The notes: generated by a model not told the origin, from the letters alone. Counted from the stretch's first letter, positions 7,307 to 17,260 are shown. The stretch is DNA of 35,894 nt from Bacteroidota bacterium (GCA_030706465.1 JAUZOM010000021.1:1-35894); one strand, 5' to 3'. Made by a program: numbers and translations.

Positions 7307-9919
7307 TTACTTTTGATATAGATCCATTTTAACTCCGTTTAAATCACTCTCAAAAGAATAATTGTTCTTTCCATGTCTGATATTTATGATTTTTCCATTG
7401 AAGAAACGGTTTGAATTCGCCCTGTATGGACTTAAACTTCCATTTATTGATGGTTTATACCCCATTAGTCCATCGATGATCGTATTGGCGTAATCCGAAC
7501 CGGATAGCAGAAATGAAGCCCCGGCCCGCGCGCCTATTCGATTAATAGTTTCTGTCGATCCGGGGGGAACTAAGAATTCAATAGCCTGTCCCATGCCCGA
7601 TTCAACGAAAGCATTTCTAAAATTACTCAGGATATTCTTTGCTTTTTCGAATTGTCCGAGGTCTGCAATAGCTTGAACCGTCAAAGCCGGCCAGCCAATA
7701 TAGCAGCCTACCGGGCCATGGTCTGAACGGTCGGAATTGTAAGCGGCCTGATCTTTCAGGGACATAGCACGCATAAAGTTTGTCTGTGTTAATAATTCCG
7801 TTTCAACAAATCGAATCATCTCACTTTTCATTTGAGGTGTCAGGTCATCCTTCATTGTCATTCCGATGCTTAGGAAATCATAACTATGGCGGCTTATTAT
7901 CGAATCGCCATTGGGATATTTTACTTTCCAAACGCCTTCACCCGGAACATAAAGGGATTTTACATGCTCCGAAAGCTGGTTTGCTTTGTCCGTCAGATCC
8001 TCTGCGCGTTTACCAGTCCCGTACAATGTATCATAATCTGCCATGCTCCGTAGCATCCAAACATTTTGAGCATTCATGGCCGGAATCATATGAATATAAT
8101 TTGGATTTGTTTCAAAGAACGACCATGGATCTTTCCCATAATCCGCCAATCCATACTCCTTGTTGAATCGTTTTTCCCAACCTGTAGCTATATTGTATAA
8201 ATGGTCGAGGACCTGTTTGCCATTGCATTCACTCTTTAGGAAATCAAAATCCTTGTTAATCCGCAGATAGCTATCGATTGTTTTGAAAAGGGCATAATCA
8301 TTTACGGCATACCAATGATTCACAATTTGTCCGTTTTCATAATTGATCGCGTTTCCCTTATCAATATTTACATTTAAGCACATCTTGATAAATGCCTTCA
8401 ACCCTTTGGGCTCTAATAATGCATACATATCAGCGAACTGGGATATTTCCCAAAAATAGGCCTGGTTATTTGCCCATTCGTTATTTGAGCCAAATGCAAT
8501 ATCCAACGTCGGATAAACATTATTCTGTTGGGTTTCCAGGAAACTGACAATAGACAGATAATATAACTCATACAGGTTTTTGTCGGAAGTTTCGAAAGTA
8601 GGCAGATAACCGGAATAGCTTTTGTTTTGAGGGGTAAAAACATCTTTCCAACGGTCTTCCCACCGGGATTTTGCATCGCTGAATGATTGTGTAAAATTGG
8701 TATTCCAGCTTTTTGAATTGGAAACGGCTGTGTTGCTTTTATTATCAATACATAAAACATAGGATATTGTTTTCTTTTCTCCCGGTTTTAAACGAATGTT
8801 CCAAAATGCATCAATGTCCTCCCCTGTATTCCGTATTGAGTCGGGTTTATTTTTGAATGAAAAGGCATAACTGTTGTTTGCATAGGATATCAATGCTTGT
8901 GCTGGATTATCGTTTATAAGACGTTCCGGGATCCCGGAGATAAGTTCCATTGACAGCGGAAAGGCAGCCTGTTTATTCGTTTTGTTTTCCAAATTGAGCT
9001 GCATAAGCACACCTTTTTTTTCAAAAACCAATCGCATAGTACTTGTGAACTCAACGCCCCTAAAAAGGGATTTATTTACCAATTGATAAGGATACCACTT
9101 TGATTTTTGGCTGAAGATTACAGAATCGTTTACCATTAATATCCCGGCAGGTTTCTTTAATTTACTGCCAGCTAAAAATTGTGTTTCAAATCCTCCCAAA
9201 CATTTGGAAGATTTTACACTCCCCAAAAAGTTCCCAATTGCAGGAGAACAAGCTAATGTCCTGGTGTCAACAGACTGGCCGAAAATATGATCTAACGTTG
9301 GAATTTCGGTGTAGTTTTTTATTGGACATTCTGTAATTGCTACGCGATCTATCAAAAAACCTTCAATCATATCACGCTGATCCCCCTGTTTATCTTTAAC
9401 CACTTTGCAGGAGTCTTCCAGAAATTCAAGCGTATGATTTCCTGATTTAATCGATAGGGTGGGTAATGTTATTGCAACCCATTTCATGTGATCGGACAGC
9501 CTTGTTTCGGAAGGAACCCAATAGACTGTATATTCCCGAGAATCGATTTCCCGAGAATCGATATATACTTTTAATTTTCCACTCTCAATACGGGATGCCG
9601 CAAAAGCATAGGACACATTTACATTAATATTTTTATCGACCGTAAAATCTTGCCGGATGGAGGTCTTCAATCCAGACTTTGCCGGTAATAGCAGACATTG
9701 AAAATTTGAATACGGGAAAAGGCGGGTATGATTAATAATGGATACTGGAAGATCAAACTTCCAACCAGGTAATCCCTCTTGAGGATGAATGGTCAGGCTT
9801 AATTCATCGGTTATGGGATATTCGAAATCTCCGTTTTTTATAAGATTCTGAGAGGAACTATCCGAATAGATGGCTAAAAAAAGTAAGACAAGGGTCATTA
9901 TGATGAAATTGCTTTTCAT
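7307..9919 (-). CDS. Large putative glycosidase: N-terminal carbohydrate-binding-like module plus (alpha/alpha)6 six-hairpin glycosidase domain
   Basis: Start taken at MKSNFIIMTLVLLFLAIYSDSSSQ (signal peptide), inside ORF 7307-9985. N-terminal NLIKNGDFEYPITDELSLTIHPQEGLPGWKFD module; C-terminal helical half with TLDIAFGSNNEWANNQAYFWEISQFADMYALLEPKG, AMNAQNVWMLRSMADYDTLYG, GPVGCYIGWPALTVQAIADLGQFEKA. GH family not assigned. Confidence 0.72.
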   Translation of the reverse strand: MKSNFIIMTLVLLFLAIYSDSSSQNLIKNGDFEYPITDELSLTIHPQEGLPGWKFDLPVSIINHTRLFPYSNFQCLLLPAKSGLKTSIRQDFTVDKNINVNVSYAFAASRIESGKLKVYIDSREIDSREYTVYWVPSETRLSDHMKWVAITLPTLSIKSGNHTLEFLEDSCKVVKDKQGDQRDMIEGFLIDRVAITECPIKNYTEIPTLDHIFGQSVDTRTLACSPAIGNFLGSVKSSKCLGGFETQFLAGSKLKKPAGILMVNDSVIFSQKSKWYPYQLVNKSLFRGVEFTSTMRLVFEKKGVLMQLNLENKTNKQAAFPLSMELISGIPERLINDNPAQALISYANNSYAFSFKNKPDSIRNTGEDIDAFWNIRLKPGEKKTISYVLCIDNKSNTAVSNSKSWNTNFTQSFSDAKSRWEDRWKDVFTPQNKSYSGYLPTFETSDKNLYELYYLSIVSFLETQQNNVYPTLDIAFGSNNEWANNQAYFWEISQFADMYALLEPKGLKAFIKMCLNVNIDKGNAINYENGQIVNHWYAVNDYALFKTIDSYLRINKDFDFLKSECNGKQVLDHLYNIATGWEKRFNKEYGLADYGKDPWSFFETNPNYIHMIPAMNAQNVWMLRSMADYDTLYGTGKRAEDLTDKANQLSEHVKSLYVPGEGVWKVKYPNGDSIISRHSYDFLSIGMTMKDDLTPQMKSEMIRFVETELLTQTNFMRAMSLKDQAAYNSDRSDHGPVGCYIGWPALTVQAIADLGQFEKAKNILSNFRNAFVESGMGQAIEFLVPPGSTETINRIGARAGASFLLSGSDYANTIIDGLMGYKPSINGSLSPYRANSNRFFNGKIINIRHGKNNYSFESDLNGVKMDLYQK
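9533..9562. repeat. 15-bp perfect tandem duplication inside the CDS
   Basis: ttcccgagaatcgat repeated exactly twice; in-frame, giving ..YIDSREIDSREY.. in the protein. Confidence 0.9.
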
Positions 9920-10142
9920 AGTATTTTTTATTTTGGTTATCTCCGATTGTAAATTGTGAACGAAATGGCTTTCTTTTTTTTGCAAATATCGCTACAACCA
10001 TCAACTTTCACTTTCGGTATAGGATAATTTACTTTTGTTATTGTAACACTTTATTCCTATTCTCTCAAATTACATATTTTACAGTTTATTTTATTGGTAG
10101 ATTAAGCCGAAATTCTTTTCTTTGTGTAATTATTTATTTACT

Positions 10143-13100
10143 ATGAAAACACGATCCCTATTCATTCGAAAAATACTATTCGTAATTTTGCTTGTTTGTA
10201 CGACTTTCAGGGTGTCATCCCAAAAAGTCGAGCCTAATCAGATCAATAAATTTTCTACAGAACAGGGCCTATCCAGTAATATAATTTACACGGTATTGCA
10301 GGATCCTAAAGGTTTTATTTGGATTGCTACCGAAGAAGGCCTTAACAAATTCGATGGAAAGAGTTTCACCTATTTTGCTACGAACTCTTCCGGACGCTAT
10401 TCTCTTACGCACAATCGTACTCAAACTTTGATTCTTGCTCCCGATGGGAATATTTGGACCGGCACGTCGGATGGGCTAAATATCTATGATTACCGGTCAG
10501 ATAGTATTATTAAAGTCAGAAAGAATACAAATCCACTTAAATTAGTTTACAACGATATAACGTTCCTGACAACAAATGTCAGTAAAACCAAGACCTGGAT
10601 TGGAACCTATGGCGATGGGGTAAACTATTTTGATTGGGCTAAAAGAAAGTTCTATGCTTTATCCCTGCCAAAGATCAAAAACATTCCACCTCCCTTGTTT
10701 GTAAGAAGTTTGCTGGAAGACGATAATGGTCGTCTTTGGATTGGAACTCAACACAACGGTCTCTATCGGTATGACCTTATTGAAAAAAGGTTTAATTATT
10801 ATCCATTACCCTACAGCTCTCTTTTTATCCGAACCATTTACCAGGATAATTTTCGAAGGATTTGGATTGGTACTTCAAAGGGATGTTACTTATTTAATGA
10901 AACGACCAACCAGTTGGACTTAATAAACTATCCTTCGGAGCTGGCAACGAACTCTATCGGTGCAATTAAAGAAGACCATGCCGGAAGAATTTGGATAGGG
11001 ACAGAACAATTTTTAATGAATTTTTCAGTCAGATCTTTCTCCGTAAAAGAGAAGTTTCTTTATCAGCTTATCAGCCAGGGAGAATCTTCATCCAGGCTTA
11101 GTTGCTCATCGATCAACTCCTTATATGCCGATCGGGATAACAATATCTGGATTGGGACAGCTTGGGGAGGTGCAAACATGTTGAAGGGTACACCTACTAA
11201 ATTCAAGTTGTTTAAACATAACCCGGAGTCAGCCAATTCATTACCCAATTCACCTATTAATGCAATTTGTACCGATAATAAGGGTAGCCTGGTTATTGCA
11301 ACAATGGGTACCGATAAGGTCGGTGTTTGTAAAATGAACCTTCAAAATGGTGAAATCAAAGAATTGGAATTAAACAAAAAGTTACCCGGTTATATTTATC
11401 AGTCGGCCTTATTCGATTCCCAAAATAATTTATGGCTTGGAACTTACAACAAAGGATTATTAAAAGCCAATCAGAATAATTCAAACTTCAAGCAGTTTCA
11501 ATTTGATACGAAAAACCCGGGTTCCATTCCGGGTAACGATGTCCGGGCCATATACGAAGGAAAAGATAAGACAATTTGGATTGGGACAAACAATGGCCTA
11601 GCTAGATACGATGCTAAGAGTCAGCAAATTTATCGGATTGAAGCGGTAAATCGAAATGCGGTTGCCATCCGTTCAATTAAAGAGGCTGCCAATGGAACTC
11701 TTTGGATAGGAACTTATGGAGCTGGTGTCATTACGTATAATTACAAGACTCAACGGGTAAATTTTAGACCGACCACCTTGGCTCCGCATGTAATTACCGA
11801 TATGTTGATATGCGGTGATAGTGTTTGGATTGCGTCGCAAGGGGAAGGCCTTTTTCTATATAACCAACGGAATAAAAAGAGTGTCATATTCACGGAATTA
11901 AATGGGCTGTCAAGCAACTACATAAGTTCCTTGTCGTGTGATAATACAAAGAAAATATGGATGGGGACCAGTAAAGGAATCTCAAGATTTGATCCAAGAA
12001 CAAAAGAGATTGAAAACTTTAGTTCGGGCGATGGTATCCAAAATCGTGAATTTTCTGCACATGGGGCAGTAGCTTTACCCAACGGATTAATGGCATTTGG
12101 CGGTTTTGGCGGTTTAAATCTGTTCAACCCGTTGGAAGTCACAAAAAACGATAAATGCCCCTCCGTCATTTTTACAAAACTGCTTGTATCTAACGAATTA
12201 ATTACGCCATCAGAAAACAAACGTAAAAACTCTCCATTAAAAGAAAATATCACGCTCGCGGATAAGATCGTATTGAATTACAATCAATCTGTCTTTACAC
12301 TCGAATTCATGGGTGTGAATTATAATGCAAATCAAAAAATTCAATACGCCTATTTTCTGGAAGGTTCTGATAAAAAATGGAATCATTTAGGAACCCAGAA
12401 CAGTGTAACATTTAGAAATCTACAGCCGGGTGAATACGTTTTTAAAGTGAAGGCATCCAGCCCCGATGCTGTTTGGAGCGATAAGAATATTGCGTCGATC
12501 GAAATAATTATAAAACCTCCTTTTTGGAAAACCTATTGGGCTTATTTTATATATCTGATCATTCTTGCCGCGATACTTTATTTTGTCTGGGTTTTTTTCA
12601 CAACAAGAATTCGTGCGGCCAATAATTTAAAAATTGAAAGGGCTAAACGGGAAAATGATGAAGAATTGCATCAGGAAAAATTACAGTTTTTCACGAATAT
12701 ATCACATGAATTCAGGACTCCATTGACCTTGATTATCGGACCACTCGAAAAAATACTGATGGATGAAACCGAAGAAGAAAAGAAAGTTCATTTAAAACTG
12801 ATGTTACGGAATGCCAAACGATTATTGGGAATGGTAAACCAACTCCTCGATTTTCGAAAAGCCGAACGGGGACAATTTAAATTGAAAGTACAGCATCAGG
12901 ATTTGATCAATAATATAAATGAAATTATGATCTCGTTCGATGAATTAAGAATTCAGAAAAATATCAGTTTAGAGTTTATCCATGATGACCAATCCTTGTT
13001 GGCCTGGTTTGATGCGGATTTTCTGAACAAGTCTTTGTTTAATTTACTTTCGAATGCGTTTAAGTTTACACCCAATGGCGGCTGTATTACCCTGTTGGTT

Positions 13101-14270
13101 TGTACAACGAAAGATCTGTTGGACAATAGAATTGTTGAAATTTCATTAACCGATAATGGGAAAGGAATTTTACCCAAAGATATAAACAATATATTTAAAC
13201 GATTCTACCAGGGTAAAGAACAGGGAAATACGCCAAAAGGATCAGGAATTGGACTACACTTAACCAAAAGTTTAATTGAATTGCACCATGGCACCATCGA
13301 AGTAGAAAGCACTCCAAATGTGAAAACGACCTTCAAAATTACGCTTCCGATAGAAAGAAGTGCTTATTTAGAAGGCGAATTCATGGATGAAGCGGAGATA
13401 GAATCAAACAGGGCGCTCGTAGAGAATGTTGTAGATCTGGATCTTGTAGATACCGAAAAAGCACCGGTCGAAAAGTCTAAGAATCAAAATAAGAAACGAA
13501 TTTTAATTGTAGAAGACAACGAAGATATTCGTAGCTATATTCACAGTATCCTGGGTGTGGATTATGAAATACAGGAAGCTGAAAATGGGGCTGTCGCGCT
13601 TGAAATGGTTGCCTTAAATGAATATCATTTGATAATAAGCGATTTAATGATGCCGGAAATGGATGGAATCGAAATGTGTCACCGGTTGAAAGGTTCGATT
13701 GAAACGGATCATATCCCCATTATCATCCTCACGGCCAAATCGGAAATCGAGGATAAGATTGAAGGATTGAAGATCGGAGCCGACTCCTATATTACAAAAC
13801 CATTTCATCCTGAACATCTGATTATCCGGGTTTCCAAGCTGATCGAGTTGCGGGAGCTGCTCAAAGAACGCTATAGCCATAAAATCTCCTTGGGCGATTT
13901 GAACAAACCAGACCTGGTATCCGCATCGCCGGATGAGCTGTTCTTGCAAAAAACAATTTCAATAATCTTAGACAAGATGGTTGAAACCGAATTTAATGGG
14001 GATGCCCTTGCCTACGAATTGGGCATCAGCCGAATGGGGTTGCACCGGAAAATTAAGGCGCTCACTGGACAAAGTACAGGTGAATTTATACGGAATATCC
14101 GACTCAAAAAGTCTTGTGAATTACTTAGTACGCAGGGAAAGAACATTTCAGAGGTTTGTTACGATGTAGGTTTTAATTCTCCCTCTTATTTTACCACCTG
14201 TTTCACTGAGGCATTTAAAATGACTCCTAGCGAGTATGTAAAAAGTTTAAAAAATACCACCACAACATAG
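10143..14270 (+). CDS. Hybrid two-component system regulator (HTCS): two-component propeller sensor, Y_Y_Y, TM, HisKA, HATPase, receiver, AraC-type HTH
   Basis: Start at MKTRSLFIRKILFVILL. Repeated WIGT..GL.(R/F)(Y/F)D propeller blades; Y_Y_Y domain (LQPGEYVFKVKASSPD); H-box FFTNISHEFRTPLTLI; G-box GSGIGLHLTKSLIELHHG; receiver RILIVEDNEDIRSYI..ISDLMMPEMDG; AraC HTH ISEVCYDVGFNSPSYFTTCFTEAFKMTPSEY. Confidence 0.96.
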   Translation: MKTRSLFIRKILFVILLVCTTFRVSSQKVEPNQINKFSTEQGLSSNIIYTVLQDPKGFIWIATEEGLNKFDGKSFTYFATNSSGRYSLTHNRTQTLILAPDGNIWTGTSDGLNIYDYRSDSIIKVRKNTNPLKLVYNDITFLTTNVSKTKTWIGTYGDGVNYFDWAKRKFYALSLPKIKNIPPPLFVRSLLEDDNGRLWIGTQHNGLYRYDLIEKRFNYYPLPYSSLFIRTIYQDNFRRIWIGTSKGCYLFNETTNQLDLINYPSELATNSIGAIKEDHAGRIWIGTEQFLMNFSVRSFSVKEKFLYQLISQGESSSRLSCSSINSLYADRDNNIWIGTAWGGANMLKGTPTKFKLFKHNPESANSLPNSPINAICTDNKGSLVIATMGTDKVGVCKMNLQNGEIKELELNKKLPGYIYQSALFDSQNNLWLGTYNKGLLKANQNNSNFKQFQFDTKNPGSIPGNDVRAIYEGKDKTIWIGTNNGLARYDAKSQQIYRIEAVNRNAVAIRSIKEAANGTLWIGTYGAGVITYNYKTQRVNFRPTTLAPHVITDMLICGDSVWIASQGEGLFLYNQRNKKSVIFTELNGLSSNYISSLSCDNTKKIWMGTSKGISRFDPRTKEIENFSSGDGIQNREFSAHGAVALPNGLMAFGGFGGLNLFNPLEVTKNDKCPSVIFTKLLVSNELITPSENKRKNSPLKENITLADKIVLNYNQSVFTLEFMGVNYNANQKIQYAYFLEGSDKKWNHLGTQNSVTFRNLQPGEYVFKVKASSPDAVWSDKNIASIEIIIKPPFWKTYWAYFIYLIILAAILYFVWVFFTTRIRAANNLKIERAKRENDEELHQEKLQFFTNISHEFRTPLTLIIGPLEKILMDETEEEKKVHLKLMLRNAKRLLGMVNQLLDFRKAERGQFKLKVQHQDLINNINEIMISFDELRIQKNISLEFIHDDQSLLAWFDADFLNKSLFNLLSNAFKFTPNGGCITLLVCTTKDLLDNRIVEISLTDNGKGILPKDINNIFKRFYQGKEQGNTPKGSGIGLHLTKSLIELHHGTIEVESTPNVKTTFKITLPIERSAYLEGEFMDEAEIESNRALVENVVDLDLVDTEKAPVEKSKNQNKKRILIVEDNEDIRSYIHSILGVDYEIQEAENGAVALEMVALNEYHLIISDLMMPEMDGIEMCHRLKGSIETDHIPIIILTAKSEIEDKIEGLKIGADSYITKPFHPEHLIIRVSKLIELRELLKERYSHKISLGDLNKPDLVSASPDELFLQKTISIILDKMVETEFNGDALAYELGISRMGLHRKIKALTGQSTGEFIRNIRLKKSCELLSTQGKNISEVCYDVGFNSPSYFTTCFTEAFKMTPSEYVKSLKNTTTT

Positions 14271-14604
14271 TGAAGTAATGACCGGACGATACTGATTGGC
14301 GGAATTTGCGAATTCCGGTAGCTTTGTCTTGTCCACACGGACCTGTTTCTTCCAGAAGTAAAGCCTGGTGCCGATTGAGAAAATCGATTATTTCATATTC
14401 TTGTATTGTAACGATTGCAATCCGGTCCTTTCTCTATTTATAAATAGTTGCTCCTTAAAATAGATTCTGCACTGTAATCTAGTGTTGTGTAAAGTAGAAA
14501 ATGTCGCATCTGTATTCGTGAAGCTGTCACTTCTCAGGGTACTGAATTGACGGCCTTACTCTGTTCTTTTAAGAAATTACCGTCAAGATAGCCTTAACAA
14601 ATCA

Positions 14605-17136
14605 CTAGTTGTTGATTATTTTTGTGAATGGAACTTTATATTTCTCCCCAAGTAAACTTTCATATTCTTTACAGAAATTATCATACGAGAATTTAGCCAA
14701 CCCTTTTTTACCCAAATCGTACAGTGCATTACACTTAATATACAATGCATTTTCGTTTATGGAGTCGAAAAGGAAAATAATTTCACAAATTCTCATTTTG
14801 AGTTTAAGATTTGATTTTATACTTTCTTTCTCCAGCAGCGACCCAAGCATATCTAAAGCAAAGTTGGAGTATTGGGCCTTGTAAGTATCAATCCATTCAG
14901 CTTGCGTAAATGGCACTAACGGTCCGTAGCTAAGTAATTCAACCAGTTTAGCAACCGTGTCCTGATTATTCGTGATTTCAGACTCGGGAAGTTTCATCAA
15001 CCGGGATATGGCGAGATAATCGCAAAAACAATCGTCATTAATTACAAGTTTCCAAAACCGACCTTCATTCTGAATACGCACATCGCCCACTTCTTCCAGT
15101 ACGTTATTTAACCTGTTGATTGAAACATTCCGGTTGTTACGTGTAGATTTATTGTCTTTGTCTGGCCATAACAACGAGTCAATAATTTTGGTACTAATGC
15201 CCAGATCTTCATTACTGCTGAGTATTGTACAAAGAAGTATTGTTTTTAAGACAGGTGTAAAATGGCTCGTGATGTCGTTACCATTTTTATCTTTCACGTT
15301 AAATCCGCCCAAGAGCGAGATGGCTTTTATATTCCGATTGAAAATGGGAGCCGGTTCGATACCTGTTTTATCATTTCTTACCTCGAATGAATATTCGGCA
15401 TTTTTGGTTTGTTTCTTCTTTTTACTTTCCTGTAATTGTTTATAATGGATAATAAGATATAAAACCATCCCAATAAGCCCAATACCAAGAATGGCGCATA
15501 AAATCAGTATTGGGGAAATAGATTGAGGCTCTCCCTGAATGGACTCAGACTTACTTAGTGGAGGATAACAGGTTTCGTAAAGGTCAATTTTACCTCCTCC
15601 AGCCTTATAGTCACGACAGAACAAAACATAAAGCTTATTCAGTTTTTGAGGTTTCATTAGCGTGAAAAGATTGAAGTCCGCTTCGAGTTGCTGATTTATA
15701 TTGGATATGATATAGCGTATTTTCGGGTTGCTCTTCGATATTTTTATTAAGCTTCCGCCATCTTTGTTGGTCATCACATAAAAACTGTTTTCCTTCGGGC
15801 TATATACCATGTTACCGCAGGGTAAGCCATAGGTGTTTAAAGATGATTTCCAGATTTGTTTTACGCTGGATGTTTTCAGGTCAATAGCATACAAATCATT
15901 AAAGATCGTAGAGGGCTCTTCTTGTTTCCCGCTTTCGTTCCCTTCGCCGCTGAATATGAATAAGGTGTCGTTCAGAATAGTTGATGCTGCCGAATACCGT
16001 TTGGTTATGGCTTCAATTTTTTTGTTCTTCCAGGAGTTATCCTGAAGTGAAAATAAAAAGAAATCATTGGTATAACGATAGATTCCATATCCGCCAAAGG
16101 CAACAATGCTTGCGCGGTTTTGCCAATAGGCGGCTGTATGATGCCAAAAATGTGTTTCCTGAGTTCCAAACTGTTTCCTGGACCAAGTTGATGTTTCGAA
16201 AGAGAATACGGAAATACTTTGTTCGTCGAGACTATATGAAATGAGTCTTTGATTTTCGGAATCGAATACGAGCTGGTTTGTACTGCGTGAAGCCGGAAAT
16301 CCGCCTCTAACCGGGATTGCTCTTTTATCTTTTGTCTCGGGGTTGTAAACGATGATACTGTTATTATCCGGGACAATATATATAAGGTTGTTTTTGGGGT
16401 CGAAAGTATATTGTGGATAGTTGCTGTTTTTCAAATCGAGGGAAAGCAGCTTTGTCCATTTCGTATAATAATCGATCAGCCATTCTGGGTTATGCACTTT
16501 GGCAACAGCTTGTTTTTTTTCATCGTAGCATATTATATCCTTGTGCTTACACAATTTCCAAGACCGAAATAAATTATTGTTGTGTTTTAGTTCAATATTC
16601 CGTAGGTTCATTGGAGGAACTTCCTCCGTGATGAAATTGGGAATTGAGCTGACTCCAAAGCAAATTTTGACATCACCAAAGTTTTGAACCGAGTTAGGAA
16701 AACTATGCGTAAATATATAGTCGTCGCATCGTAATGTAATTTTCCGGTCGGAATTGGAGAGTATGATGTTTAGATTGAACCAGCTATTAAAATCGACAGA
16801 TTTTTTGATAGGAATAAGCTGGTTATTGATAAGCAAGATAAAGGTCGGTTTGCCTAATTCGTTTGTGGCTATACTCAGGATGATCGAATTCCCTTTGTCG
16901 CTTACAATACGTATAATTGAGCCAAAAAGAGTTTCCTTCCTGATTAACATATCAAATCCAACTCCCAGGTTGGAGCCAAGTTTTACGAACTCGTCGTTCT
17001 CCAACGATAGTCCGGTACGATCTTTACTCAGAAACTTGTAGGATTTAAATTTTAATCCATAGTCAATCTTATTTTCGGCAGTCACCACAACTGTACACAA
17101 TAAAATGGCCATTAGACCTAATGTAAATTTTTTCAT
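14605..17136 (-). CDS. Membrane-anchored regulator: signal peptide, LamG-like domain, Kelch propeller, single TM (about 15445-15513), cytoplasmic SARP/OmpR-type winged-helix and BTAD-like region
   Basis: Start taken at MKKFTLGLMAILLCTVVVTA, inside ORF 14605-17178. Kelch-type blades (HHTAAYWQNRASIVAFGGYGIYRYTNDFFLFSLQDNSW; YSAASTILNDTLFIFSGEGNE); TM ISPILILCAILGIGLIGMVLYLIIHY followed by KKKKQTK; C-terminal ISLLGGFNVKDKNGNDITSHFTPVLKTILLCTILSS..SLLWPDKDNKSTRNNRNVSINRLNNVLEEVGDVRIQNEGRFWKLV resembles SARP/OmpR-like DNA-binding domains. Confidence 0.75.
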   Translation of the reverse strand: MKKFTLGLMAILLCTVVVTAENKIDYGLKFKSYKFLSKDRTGLSLENDEFVKLGSNLGVGFDMLIRKETLFGSIIRIVSDKGNSIILSIATNELGKPTFILLINNQLIPIKKSVDFNSWFNLNIILSNSDRKITLRCDDYIFTHSFPNSVQNFGDVKICFGVSSIPNFITEEVPPMNLRNIELKHNNNLFRSWKLCKHKDIICYDEKKQAVAKVHNPEWLIDYYTKWTKLLSLDLKNSNYPQYTFDPKNNLIYIVPDNNSIIVYNPETKDKRAIPVRGGFPASRSTNQLVFDSENQRLISYSLDEQSISVFSFETSTWSRKQFGTQETHFWHHTAAYWQNRASIVAFGGYGIYRYTNDFFLFSLQDNSWKNKKIEAITKRYSAASTILNDTLFIFSGEGNESGKQEEPSTIFNDLYAIDLKTSSVKQIWKSSLNTYGLPCGNMVYSPKENSFYVMTNKDGGSLIKISKSNPKIRYIISNINQQLEADFNLFTLMKPQKLNKLYVLFCRDYKAGGGKIDLYETCYPPLSKSESIQGEPQSISPILILCAILGIGLIGMVLYLIIHYKQLQESKKKKQTKNAEYSFEVRNDKTGIEPAPIFNRNIKAISLLGGFNVKDKNGNDITSHFTPVLKTILLCTILSSNEDLGISTKIIDSLLWPDKDNKSTRNNRNVSINRLNNVLEEVGDVRIQNEGRFWKLVINDDCFCDYLAISRLMKLPESEITNNQDTVAKLVELLSYGPLVPFTQAEWIDTYKAQYSNFALDMLGSLLEKESIKSNLKLKMRICEIIFLFDSINENALYIKCNALYDLGKKGLAKFSYDNFCKEYESLLGEKYKVPFTKIINN

Positions 17137-17169
17137 CTCGTTCTTAAGTGTTAAATATAGCGCCAATTT

Positions 17170-17201
17170 GCTGACCAAAAAAAACTATTTTTTTGATCAG
17201 C
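17170..17201. repeat. Inverted repeat in the 5' leader of the Kelch/SARP-like regulator gene
   Basis: GCTGACCAAAAAAA (17170-17183) / acta / TTTTTTTGATCAGC (17188-17201): 14-bp arms with one mismatch. Confidence 0.55.
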
Positions 17202-17205
17202 GATA

Positions 17206-17213
17206 CAAAAATA
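17206..17213 (-). promoter_or_regulatory. Candidate -7 element (TATTTTTG) for the minus-strand Kelch/SARP-like regulator
   Basis: CAAAAATA on the + strand is TATTTTTG on the - strand (TAnnTTTG consensus), about 70 nt upstream of the start codon. Confidence 0.4.
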
Positions 17214-17260
17214 GGCATAATAATGAACAATTTTGAAAAAATCGTTTCATAAAAAAAAAA

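Noticed and set aside
14300-14317. CGGAATT-tgcg-AATTCCG hairpin in the convergent intergenic region
   Set aside because: Only a 7-bp stem with no U-tract; too weak to call a terminator with confidence.
14547-14586. TTGACGG ... CCGTCAA inverted repeat near the stop of the Kelch/SARP-like gene
   Set aside because: Short 7-bp arms separated by 26 nt; could be chance, no supporting context.
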